From NCBI RefSeq assembly GCF_002150735.1, contig NZ_MUKA01000067.1:1-51065 (forward strand): a stretch of 51,065 nucleotides of DNA. The letters are read 5' to 3'. The DNA is from Streptomyces africanus. GTDB taxonomy: Bacteria > Actinomycetota > Actinomycetes > Streptomycetales > Streptomycetaceae. This document shows positions 1 through 7,191 of this stretch, in pieces. The translations under genes were made by a program, and so were the position numbers. Every line of letters begins with the position of its first letter. Positions within the stretch are counted from its first letter, which is position 1. The notes beneath the pieces are model-generated. The model searched no databases. It saw only the letters and a program-made list of their open reading frames with translations, and was not told the DNA's origin.

Positions 1-93
1 CCAGAGCCCGGGAGATGCCGCGCGCCGCCACCCGCACCGCCGGGACCAGCACCGGCACCTGGGCGTCGGCGCGCGGCATCTCCCGGGCTCTGG
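1..93. repeat. Perfect 26-bp inverted repeat with 41-nt loop
   Basis: Bases 1-26 are exactly the reverse complement of bases 68-93, with a 41-nt GC-rich spacer. The repeat begins at the first base of the window, so the left arm may extend further upstream. A plus-strand reading frame from about base 3 to a TGA at 114-116 has high GC at third positions and could be the 3' end of an upstream gene, but it is too short to identify. The dyad could be a strong RNA hairpin, an intercistronic terminator, or a fold-back artefact at a sequence end. Confidence 0.75.
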
Positions 94-173
94 GGTGGCG
101 GCCGGAGCGGGCCTGACCGGGCGGGATCAGCAGGCGCCCGGCAGCGGCTCGCCGGCGGATCGGCCGGTGACAC

Positions 174-629
174 TCAGGCCACGCAGAACTCGTTGCCCTC
201 CGGGTCCCGCAGGACAACGCCGTAGTAGTCCATGTCCGGTTCGTCCATGACCCGCAGCACGGTCGCTCCGGCCGCGGTCAGCCGGTCCACCTTCGCCGTG
301 ACCCTCCGGGTGCGCTCCGGCAGGGCAACGCCTCTGCCGCCGCCGACCTTCAGGTCGAGATGCACCCGGTTCTTGACGCTCTTGCCCTCCGGCACCTGCT
401 GGAACCAGACGCGGGGCCCCTGCCCCTCCGGGTCGACGATCGACTCGGGGGTCTCCCCCGACCCCTCGGGCAGTTCCTCCGCGGGCACCCCCATGTCCTC
501 CCAGTAGGCCCGCCAGGTGGGGTGCCCGCCGGGGGGCGGTTCGGGCACGTATCCGAGGGCCTCGGCCCAGAAGGTCACGAGCTTCGCCGGGTCGGCGCAG
601 TCGATGGTCAGCTGCAAGGTGACGTCCAT
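174..629 (-). CDS. VOC/glyoxalase-like family protein
   Basis: This 151-residue protein begins MDVTLQLTIDC and ends with DPEGNEFCVA, a closing pattern typical of the vicinal-oxygen-chelate superfamily (Glyoxalase_6 / SnoaL-adjacent actinobacterial group). The WAEALGY segment near residue 20 and the C-terminal NEFC segment are the recognisable family features, and the size fits a two-module betaalpha-beta-beta-beta fold. The ATG at 627-629 was chosen because family homology begins right there. No substrate can be assigned; such proteins are often resistance or small-metabolite enzymes. It stands alone, divergent from the glucanase gene 198 bp away. Confidence 0.85.
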   Translation of the reverse strand: MDVTLQLTIDCADPAKLVTFWAEALGYVPEPPPGGHPTWRAYWEDMGVPAEELPEGSGETPESIVDPEGQGPRVWFQQVPEGKSVKNRVHLDLKVGGGRGVALPERTRRVTAKVDRLTAAGATVLRVMDEPDMDYYGVVLRDPEGNEFCVA

Positions 630-778
630 ACCGTGAGCATCGCAGCAGGGTCTGACAACGGCCCCCAACAACCCGGTCTCCAGCGACCGTTCAGAACGTG
701 CACTCATCGGCCGCACCGCACTTTTTCCGGCTTCACCTCTTGACGGCCCGGGTGACGTGGAGCACATTGACGACACTC

Positions 779-792
779 TGAGAGCGCTCTCA
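779..792. promoter_or_regulatory. LacI-family (CebR-like) operator upstream of the GH16 gene
   Basis: A perfect 14-bp palindrome, TGAGAGCGCTCTCA, lies 36 bp before the glucanase start codon. Its core AGAGCGCTCT has the central CG step typical of LacI-family operators, and it resembles the CebR-type boxes that control glycoside hydrolase genes in Streptomyces. Binding of a particular regulator is inferred; no LacI gene lies in the window. Confidence 0.65.
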
Positions 793-827
793 AGCTCCCC
801 GCACCCGCACCCGAGAGGCATCCCCAC

Positions 828-2222
828 ATGCGTGACACCTCCGGCAGACCCCGTGCACGGCGCCCCTTCCGGCGGGCGCTCGTCGCCGTCGTCAGTACGC
901 TCGGCCTCGCCGCGGTCGCCGCCACCGCCGCGACGCCCTCCGCGAGCGCCTCCGCGCCGCCGCCCCCGTCGGGTTGGAACCAGGTCTTCCTCGACGACTT
1001 CAACGGCCCGGCCGGCAGCGGCGTCAACACCTCCGACTGGCGGTACGCCACCGGCAAGGGCTATCCGGGCGGCCCCGCCAACTGGGGCACCGGCGAGATC
1101 GAGACGATGACGAGCAGCACCGACAACGTCGCGCTCGACGGCAACGGCAACCTCCGCATCACTCCCCGGCGGGACGGCGCCGGCAACTGGACCTCCGGCC
1201 GCATCGAGACCAACCGCACCGACTTCCAGCCCCCGGCCGGCGGCAAGCTCCGCGTCGAGTCGCGCATCCAGGTGCCGAACGTCACCGGGGCCGCGGCCAA
1301 GGGCTACTGGCCCGCGTTCTGGATGCTGGGCGCCCCCTACCGCGGCAACTACTGGAACTGGCCGGCCGTCGGCGAGCTGGACATCATGGAGAACACCCAG
1401 GGCCAGAACACGGTGTTCGCGACGATGCACTGCGGCACGTCGCCGGGCGGCCCCTGCAACGAGACCAGCGGCATCGGCAGTTCGACGACCTGCCAGGGCA
1501 CCACCTGCCAGGCCGGCTTCCACACCTACCGGATGGAGTGGGACCGCTCGACGAGCGTCGAGGAGATCCGCTTCTACCTCGACGGCGTCAACTACCACAC
1601 CGTGCGCGCCGACCAGGTCGACGCGACGACCTGGCGGAACGCCACGGACCACGGCTTCTTCGTCATCCTGAACGTCGCGATGGGCGGCGGCTTCCCGGAC
1701 GCGTTCGGCGGCGGCCCGGACGCGGGGACGCAGCCCGGTCACGCGATGGTCGTCGACTACGTCCAGGTCCTGTCGTCCGGCGGCGGCACCACACCTCCCC
1801 CGACCGGCAACCGCGACGCCTACTCCACGATCCAGGCCGAGTCCTTCGACGGCCAGTCCGGTGTGACGACCGAGACGACGTCCGACTCCGGCGGCGGCCA
1901 GAACATCGGCTCCCTCGCCAACGGCGACTGGCTGCACTTCAAGGGCGTGAACTTCGGCTCCACCGCGGCCCGGCAGTTCAGCGCCCGGGTCGCGAGCGGT
2001 GCGGCGGGCGGCGTCAGCGGACTGGTCGAGGTGCGGCTGGACAGCCGGAGCAACGCGCCCGTCGGGAGTTTCGCCGTGGGCAACACCGGCGGCTGGCAGG
2101 CGTGGCGGACCGTTCCGGCGAACATCTCCTCCGTGACGGGCACGCACGACGTGTATCTGACCTTCACGAGCGGGCAGCCGGCGGACTTCGTGAACGTCAA
2201 CTGGTTCACGTTCGGGCACTGA
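828..2222 (+). CDS. Secreted GH16 beta-glucanase with C-terminal CBM6
   Basis: This 464-residue protein hydrolyses beta-1,3 (or mixed beta-1,3/1,4) glucans outside the cell. It has a twin-Arg-like/Sec signal (RRPFRR, then a hydrophobic stretch at about 17-35, likely cleavage after ASA near residue 43). The GH16 catalytic domain covers about 48-316 and contains GELDIMEN at 182-189, with E183 as nucleophile, D185 assisting and E188 as acid/base. A Gly/Thr/Pro linker follows (about 317-328), then a CBM6-type carbohydrate-binding module (about 330-464) starting at the IQAESFDG segment. The GAGAGG sequence upstream supports the ATG at 828. A LacI-type operator lies just upstream, so induction by glucan breakdown sugars is likely. 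Confidence 0.93.
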   Translation: MRDTSGRPRARRPFRRALVAVVSTLGLAAVAATAATPSASASAPPPPSGWNQVFLDDFNGPAGSGVNTSDWRYATGKGYPGGPANWGTGEIETMTSSTDNVALDGNGNLRITPRRDGAGNWTSGRIETNRTDFQPPAGGKLRVESRIQVPNVTGAAAKGYWPAFWMLGAPYRGNYWNWPAVGELDIMENTQGQNTVFATMHCGTSPGGPCNETSGIGSSTTCQGTTCQAGFHTYRMEWDRSTSVEEIRFYLDGVNYHTVRADQVDATTWRNATDHGFFVILNVAMGGGFPDAFGGGPDAGTQPGHAMVVDYVQVLSSGGGTTPPPTGNRDAYSTIQAESFDGQSGVTTETTSDSGGGQNIGSLANGDWLHFKGVNFGSTAARQFSARVASGAAGGVSGLVEVRLDSRSNAPVGSFAVGNTGGWQAWRTVPANISSVTGTHDVYLTFTSGQPADFVNVNWFTFGH

Positions 2223-2236
2223 CGCGTACGCGTCGG

Positions 2237-2268
2237 CAAGCGCCCCGTGTGCCTACCCGGGGCGCTTG
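2237..2268. terminator. Bidirectional hairpin between convergent genes
   Basis: An 11-bp perfect stem (2237-2247 with 2258-2268) and a 10-nt loop lie between the GH16 gene and the end of the conflict operon. The loop and right arm include the TAG stop of the minus-strand gene. A perfect 14-bp palindrome (2221-2234) immediately precedes it. Its place between convergent genes suggests it serves both strands. Confidence 0.75.
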
Positions 2269-5200
2269 TCCCGCGCGGCCGGCCCGTCGGCGTCGAGGCC
2301 GGCCTCCGGGATGTCGACGAGCCGGGTGGGATCGTCCCAGAAGAAGGCCAGGTGCTGGGCGATGAGGCGGTCACCGCCCTGACGGTAGGCCGTGTTCCTG
2401 AGCCGGTGGATAGCGGTGGGCAACTGCTCAGGCCTCTGCACCGCAGCGAAGATCTCGGTCAGCACTTCCCTCCGTTCTTGCAGGAAGACCCCTCGGCGGT
2501 CCCAGACCGCCAGCCCGATGCCCTCCGCGATGGCCGCCCTCAGGGCGTCCGAGGCGGCCGCGTGGGGCGCGTCGAGTACCGCTGCCGTGCAGCGGGGCTC
2601 CGCCGCCAGGGCGGCCCGCCACCGGGCCGGCCGGCCGGCGTCGGACTCCTGCCAGTCGTGCACCCTGACCCCTTGGGTCCGCAGGGTGCGCCACCGATCC
2701 TGCCACTGCCTCAGGACCAGGGGGTCGTTGGATCGCATGCGCTCCAGGCTGCGCAGGTGCACGGGGTACTGAAGACCGAGAGGCACCGGTGTGCCGTCTC
2801 CCGACCGGATCCTCAGGCCGGCCACGTCATGGTTGAGCAGGTCGTGCGGGAGAACGAATTCCACGTACGGCGGCGAATGTTCTTGCGTCGCGTGCGGTGG
2901 TGCCACAGGCCGTACCAGCTGCCGCAGTGCGGCTTCGACCACAGTACCGAGGCCGTCGAGAGTGGTCGTCACGATCTCGCCGGGCATGGGCTGCCAATGC
3001 CCCATGACGGTGTTGAACCACGGGCGGACCAAGATCTCCCCGGAGCCGTCGCGGGCGACGTCGACGACGACCACCAGACACCCGGGAATGGAGGGGTCGG
3101 ATGGGACGTCGGCCCGATCGGCCCGCCGTCGTTCGAGTGCGGTCAGCAGCCCTGCCCGCTGCGCCCAGTCCCGTGCCCAACGGGCCAGTGCCACCCCGTG
3201 GTCCGGGTCCCAGGCCACCAACTGGGCGGCACAGTCCACAAGGAGAACTGCCGGAGGCAAGCCGTCCGGTTGCGTGTTGCTCTCCAGCAGGTGCACGAAG
3301 AGCTGAACAGGAGACAGACCCGTCGGAAGATCGAGGCCGCCCAGCTCGTCCACGAGCACGTCGCGCAGGCTGTTTCCCGGTGGGTTGCCCGCCGACTTGT
3401 CGAGCAGTGTCCGGGCCGATGCCTCGTCCTCGCGGGAGAGGAGACCGGACCGGACCGGCTGCGGAGCGGGAGGCCGGGCCAGCAACCGCTCCAACCTCTC
3501 GGCAGCAGCGGCACCTTCCAAGACGCTCACCGCCTGGACCAAGGCGTGTTCCCCGTCCGCCACGTTCAGTGCGGCACGGACCAGAGTGACGACGTCCTCA
3601 CGGAGTCGGATGCCCCGCAGGTCGATCGGTCGGGCCAGTATGTTCCCGAGCACCTCGGCGAAATGGATCCGCCCTTGCGCATCCTCCATGCACGTCAGTT
3701 CGCTCATGGCATCGGTCAGGCGAAGGAGAAGCTCCATGTCCCTCGCAGATCCGAGGTCCCCACGCGCGGAGTCGACGACCCCGTCCGCGTCCATGCCGCA
3801 CCGCGCCCAGCCGATCCCGAAACGGGCGCCGACCCGAACGGCCCGGCCGTCCGCCCGGACCGGCTTGACGACCGCGCTCGACAGCCGTTCCGCGAGCTCC
3901 TCGGCCTCGGCCTGGTCCAGCCCGTCGGCGAGTATCACGAACGCGTCGTCACCGAAGCGGGTCACGGTGTCGTCGTCGCGTACGGCGTCGCGCAACCGAT
4001 GGGCGATCCCGACCAGCGCCGCGTCGCCTGCGGCGGGTCCGTAGACCCTGTTGACCTGCCCCATACCGTCGAGGGCGCAGAAGAGCACGGCCAGTCCCCG
4101 CCGGCCGGCCCCCGGATCCCGCGAGGGCACGCCCAGGTGCCTGTGCTGGGGGTCGTCGTCGGCCTGTGGATCGTCGCACAGCAGGCCGGAGAGCTGTTCA
4201 CGGAGCGTTCGGCCGTTACGGAGGCCGGTGAGAACGTCGCACCGGACCCGGTATCCGGGCGTCAAGTCGTGCGATGCCGCCGCCCACGGCCACGCCTCAT
4301 GGCGTGTCGTCACCAGTACCTGCCCGGATGCCGCCCCGATCCGGTTCACCAGCTGCGTCACCTCGGGGTCTTCGGTGGCGTGGTCGAGGATGAGGAGCCA
4401 ACCGCCATGGGAGCGGAGCCACCGCAAGGCCCGCTCGGCGTCGGCGACGTGGTCCGGTCCGGCGGAGGAGGCGCCCGTGTGCACCTCCTGTGCGAGGCTC
4501 GCGAGGTCTCTCCTCATCGTGTCCGCGTTGCGCGCGTCCACCCACCACTCGAGGGCGTAGTCGTCCAGGCTGCGATAGGCGTACTCCAGCGCGACGGTGG
4601 TCTTGTCCGAACCCTCCGGCCCGTACAGCATCACGGGCAGGCCACCCGCGCGCGCCAGGCTTTCGCCGACCCAGGCCACGTCGTCCTCGAGGGCGGGCAG
4701 CCAGCGACTGACGCGGCGGGCAGGCAGGTTGTGGGTGCCCTGGAGCCGCGGCCGCCCGCCCGTGCGACCCCCGGGACCGTGCCCGGGCACGAGTTCCGCG
4801 AGCGGCTCGCCCCCTCGTGGGAGTGTCAGGGTTCCTGTCCTGTCCGCGATGGCCGCGGGGAAGTCCGGGGTACGGCCGAGGCGCGGCGCGATGAAGTCGC
4901 TCACGACGTCGACCGTGCGCTGGGCCGAACCGGATCTGATCACCGTACGGAGCACGCCGCGTACGTCCGGCGCGAAGGCGAAGACGTCCTGTCCCTCGAG
5001 CGAGTCCTCCACGTGCATGAGACCGCTCAGCAGGACCTCCGCCAGACTGACCGGGTTGCTGCCGGGCAGGGCGGCGGCCTGGACGAGCCGCATGACCGGA
5101 AGCGTCAGCGGATCGACGGCCGCCAAGTGGCGGGCCAGCTCGTAGGCGGGTGGCGAGGCCGTCGCGCGGAAGGCCCGCACGCGTTCCGCGGTGGTCTCCG

Positions 5201-6254
5201 GCCCGCCTGCCACGTCCGCGTCGAAGGGCACGGCGGCGGGAGGGTCTTCCGCGTCGATGACGCGCAGGACGGCCACGCCGCCGCGCGAGGCGATCAGATC
5301 GGCCCAGGAGCGCATGCTCCGCTCGTCGAGTTCGAGCACCGGTACGGGCAGGGCGGGCCGGGAGCGCGGTGAGGCCGGGAGCCACGGGTCGTGGGCGGTG
5401 AGGAGGCTGTTGGGTGGTGCGGGGCCGGTCGTACGGACGGTCATGGGTTCGGCCGCCAGCCCGGTGCCGCTCCACAGCCGGGTCGGAAACAGGTGGACCA
5501 CGCCGGTCGGTGCTCTTCGGGCGAGGGCGGCCAGACGCGCGTGGGCAGCTCCGGTGTACCAGTGGTCGGCGACCCCATCCGTCACGGCCAGCACGACGGT
5601 CGGGCCGCCGGTGAGGGGAGCGGACGCGACGAGCGGGCGTACACGCACCGAGCGGAAGATGCCCGAGCCCCTGAGGGCGTCGGCCAGTTCACCGACGGTG
5701 TCGCGCCACACAGCCATGGACGGCCCGTCGTCGACGGCGAGCACGAGGTGCAGCCAGCGGTCCCCGGCCGGGCGCAGCACGGCGTCGAGGACCCCGCTGT
5801 CGGCGATGGCCTCCGCGGTGGCGCGCTCGTCCAGCTCGTACCGGTGCGCGGACGGCACACTTCGTTTCAGGGCGCGCAAGGCCCGTACGATGCCCAGCGG
5901 ATGACGCAGGCCGCGGACTCCCGGGATGCGGACCGGCGCGCCCGGTGGTCCGCCGTCGCGGGTGCCGGTGAGCGCGTAGACCTGGCGCCGGGCCGAACTC
6001 GGCACGGGCTCGGCCGTGTCCCCTCGCGCGTGCTCCGGCCGCGGGAGCCCCGTGTCCGCAGGGCCGGGTGGGGGCACGACTGCGGGCTCGGGTACAGGGG
6101 GCGCGGCCCGGCCGGGCGGCGTGTGCAGGGCGAGCCACAAGGCGTCGCTGAGTTCCCGGGCGGAGAGGTCCGCCCCGGCGCCGCGGAGCGCGGTGTGCAG
6201 GCGGGCGATCAGGGACTCGTCCGGCTCACCGGGCACCGCCGCTCCTGAGCTCAC
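2253..6254 (-). CDS. SAV_2336-type conflict protein: vWA-like, STAND-like core, degenerate GGDEF, VMAP-C
   Basis: This 1333-residue protein is the last gene of the four-gene conflict operon. Visible parts: a SAV_2336-like N-terminus (about 10-45, then 80-470) containing a vWA-like core with AVDDGPSM (173-180) and VTDGVAD (224-230); an NTPase core (about 515-655) with a P-loop GPEGSDKT at 545-552 in which the usual Gly before Lys is Asp, a Walker B LLILD (620-624) and a VTTR motif (648-651); a GGDEF domain (about 672-835) with DVLTGLRN (673-680) and FGDDAF (767-772) in place of GGDEF; a helical effector-associated-like segment (about 840-925); and a VMAP-C-like end (about 940-1315). The GTG at 6252-6254 is preceded by AAGGAGG, which fixes the start. 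The first 29 nt overlap the MoxR gene. Probably a cytoplasmic signal-sensing switch; the activating signal is unknown. Confidence 0.85.
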   Translation of the reverse strand: MSSGAAVPGEPDESLIARLHTALRGAGADLSARELSDALWLALHTPPGRAAPPVPEPAVVPPPGPADTGLPRPEHARGDTAEPVPSSARRQVYALTGTRDGGPPGAPVRIPGVRGLRHPLGIVRALRALKRSVPSAHRYELDERATAEAIADSGVLDAVLRPAGDRWLHLVLAVDDGPSMAVWRDTVGELADALRGSGIFRSVRVRPLVASAPLTGGPTVVLAVTDGVADHWYTGAAHARLAALARRAPTGVVHLFPTRLWSGTGLAAEPMTVRTTGPAPPNSLLTAHDPWLPASPRSRPALPVPVLELDERSMRSWADLIASRGGVAVLRVIDAEDPPAAVPFDADVAGGPETTAERVRAFRATASPPAYELARHLAAVDPLTLPVMRLVQAAALPGSNPVSLAEVLLSGLMHVEDSLEGQDVFAFAPDVRGVLRTVIRSGSAQRTVDVVSDFIAPRLGRTPDFPAAIADRTGTLTLPRGGEPLAELVPGHGPGGRTGGRPRLQGTHNLPARRVSRWLPALEDDVAWVGESLARAGGLPVMLYGPEGSDKTTVALEYAYRSLDDYALEWWVDARNADTMRRDLASLAQEVHTGASSAGPDHVADAERALRWLRSHGGWLLILDHATEDPEVTQLVNRIGAASGQVLVTTRHEAWPWAAASHDLTPGYRVRCDVLTGLRNGRTLREQLSGLLCDDPQADDDPQHRHLGVPSRDPGAGRRGLAVLFCALDGMGQVNRVYGPAAGDAALVGIAHRLRDAVRDDDTVTRFGDDAFVILADGLDQAEAEELAERLSSAVVKPVRADGRAVRVGARFGIGWARCGMDADGVVDSARGDLGSARDMELLLRLTDAMSELTCMEDAQGRIHFAEVLGNILARPIDLRGIRLREDVVTLVRAALNVADGEHALVQAVSVLEGAAAAERLERLLARPPAPQPVRSGLLSREDEASARTLLDKSAGNPPGNSLRDVLVDELGGLDLPTGLSPVQLFVHLLESNTQPDGLPPAVLLVDCAAQLVAWDPDHGVALARWARDWAQRAGLLTALERRRADRADVPSDPSIPGCLVVVVDVARDGSGEILVRPWFNTVMGHWQPMPGEIVTTTLDGLGTVVEAALRQLVRPVAPPHATQEHSPPYVEFVLPHDLLNHDVAGLRIRSGDGTPVPLGLQYPVHLRSLERMRSNDPLVLRQWQDRWRTLRTQGVRVHDWQESDAGRPARWRAALAAEPRCTAAVLDAPHAAASDALRAAIAEGIGLAVWDRRGVFLQERREVLTEIFAAVQRPEQLPTAIHRLRNTAYRQGGDRLIAQHLAFFWDDPTRLVDIPEAGLDADGPAARDKRPG

Positions 6255-7191
6255 GCAGCACCGCCTCCTTGAGGTGGTCGGCCTCGGGTGGGACGCCCTG
6301 ACGCAGCAGATGGACGGCGTGCAGCAGCTGGTCGGTGGCCAGGCCGCCTTGGCTGCGCCGGTCGTCGAAGGTCCGGATGAGCTCCTGCACCCGCGGCCAC
6401 TGTGTCTGAAGCTGCTGGAGGTCCTCGGCGAAGTGGGCGCGGACGATGTCCTCGAGCTGCTGCGGGCCGGGCTCCGGCAGTTCCAGCCGGACGCAGCGGC
6501 GCAGGAAGGCGGCCGGGAACTCCCGTTCGCCGTTGCTGGTGATCACGACGAAGGGGAAGTCCTGGCAGCGGACGGTGCCGTGCCGTACCCGCACCTTCTC
6601 CTGTGAGCCCTGCACATGGACGGCGACCTCGGTCTGCTCCTCGGGCAGGCGGGCCAGCTCGGGGATGGTGAACTCGCCCTCCTCCAGCACGAACAGCAGA
6701 TCGTTGGGCAGGTCCAGGTCGCTTTTGTCGAGCTCGTCGATCAGGAGCAACCGCGGCCGGCCCCGGTGCCGGGTGGCCAGCGCGGTGCCCAGGGGACCCA
6801 GGCGCACGAAGCTGCCGATGTCGTCGGTGCCGTCCTGCTGTTCCCGCAGGCGGCCGATGGCGTCGTAGCGGTACAGGGCGTCGGTGAGGGTGGCGCGTGT
6901 GTTGACCGGCCAGACGAGGACCGGCCCGAGTCCGAGTTCGGCCGCCACGGCGTGGGCGAGCGACGACTTGCCGGTGCCGGGGGCGCCGGTGACCAGGAGG
7001 GGCCGACGCAGGCGCAGGGCCGCGTTGACCACCTCCACCTGTTGCTCGCCGATCAGGTACGGCCGCCGCCGTACGGCCTCGCCGGCCGGCCGCGGCCGGC
7101 GCCAGGGCGGGGGCTGGGGCAGCGGCACGGACTCGTCGTACGTTCCGCCGTCGCCCCGGAAGAGCCGTTCCTGCGGGCGTTCGCCGGTCAT
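6226..7191 (-). CDS. MoxR-family AAA+ ATPase of the conflict operon
   Basis: This 321-residue AAA+ ATPase has Walker A GAPGTGKS (69-76), Walker B LLLIDELDKSD (148-158), a sensor-1 segment VVITSNGEREFP (215-226) and an arginine-finger region FLRRC (229-233). MoxR ATPases remodel partner proteins, commonly together with vWA-domain proteins, which fits the vWA-like region in the downstream gene. The ATG at 7189-7191 overlaps the stop of the protease gene (ATGA), so translation is coupled. A longer open frame upstream has no homology and would overlap the protease gene, so this start is preferred. It is likely the energy-dependent relay of a vWA-MoxR-VMAP ternary system. Confidence 0.92.
   Translation of the reverse strand: MTGERPQERLFRGDGGTYDESVPLPQPPPWRRPRPAGEAVRRRPYLIGEQQVEVVNAALRLRRPLLVTGAPGTGKSSLAHAVAAELGLGPVLVWPVNTRATLTDALYRYDAIGRLREQQDGTDDIGSFVRLGPLGTALATRHRGRPRLLLIDELDKSDLDLPNDLLFVLEEGEFTIPELARLPEEQTEVAVHVQGSQEKVRVRHGTVRCQDFPFVVITSNGEREFPAAFLRRCVRLELPEPGPQQLEDIVRAHFAEDLQQLQTQWPRVQELIRTFDDRRSQGGLATDQLLHAVHLLRQGVPPEADHLKEAVLRELRSGGAR

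Noticed and set aside
174..2219. 681-codon minus-strand open frame across the GH16 gene
   Set aside because: Only its last 151 codons are a real protein; the rest is antisense of the glucanase with Gly/Arg/Val-rich composition and no family features.
1820..2374. Minus-strand frame over the CBM6 module
   Set aside because: It is antisense to the carbohydrate-binding domain, and its start lies inside the next gene.
3939..3956. An active diguanylate cyclase in the conflict operon
   Set aside because: The signature reads FGDDAF and a metal-binding Asp seems lost, so catalysis is unlikely although the fold appears kept.
2247..5372. 1041-codon plus-strand frame opposite the conflict gene
   Set aside because: It is a GC-driven shadow; the opposite strand has clear vWA-like, P-loop, GGDEF and VMAP features.
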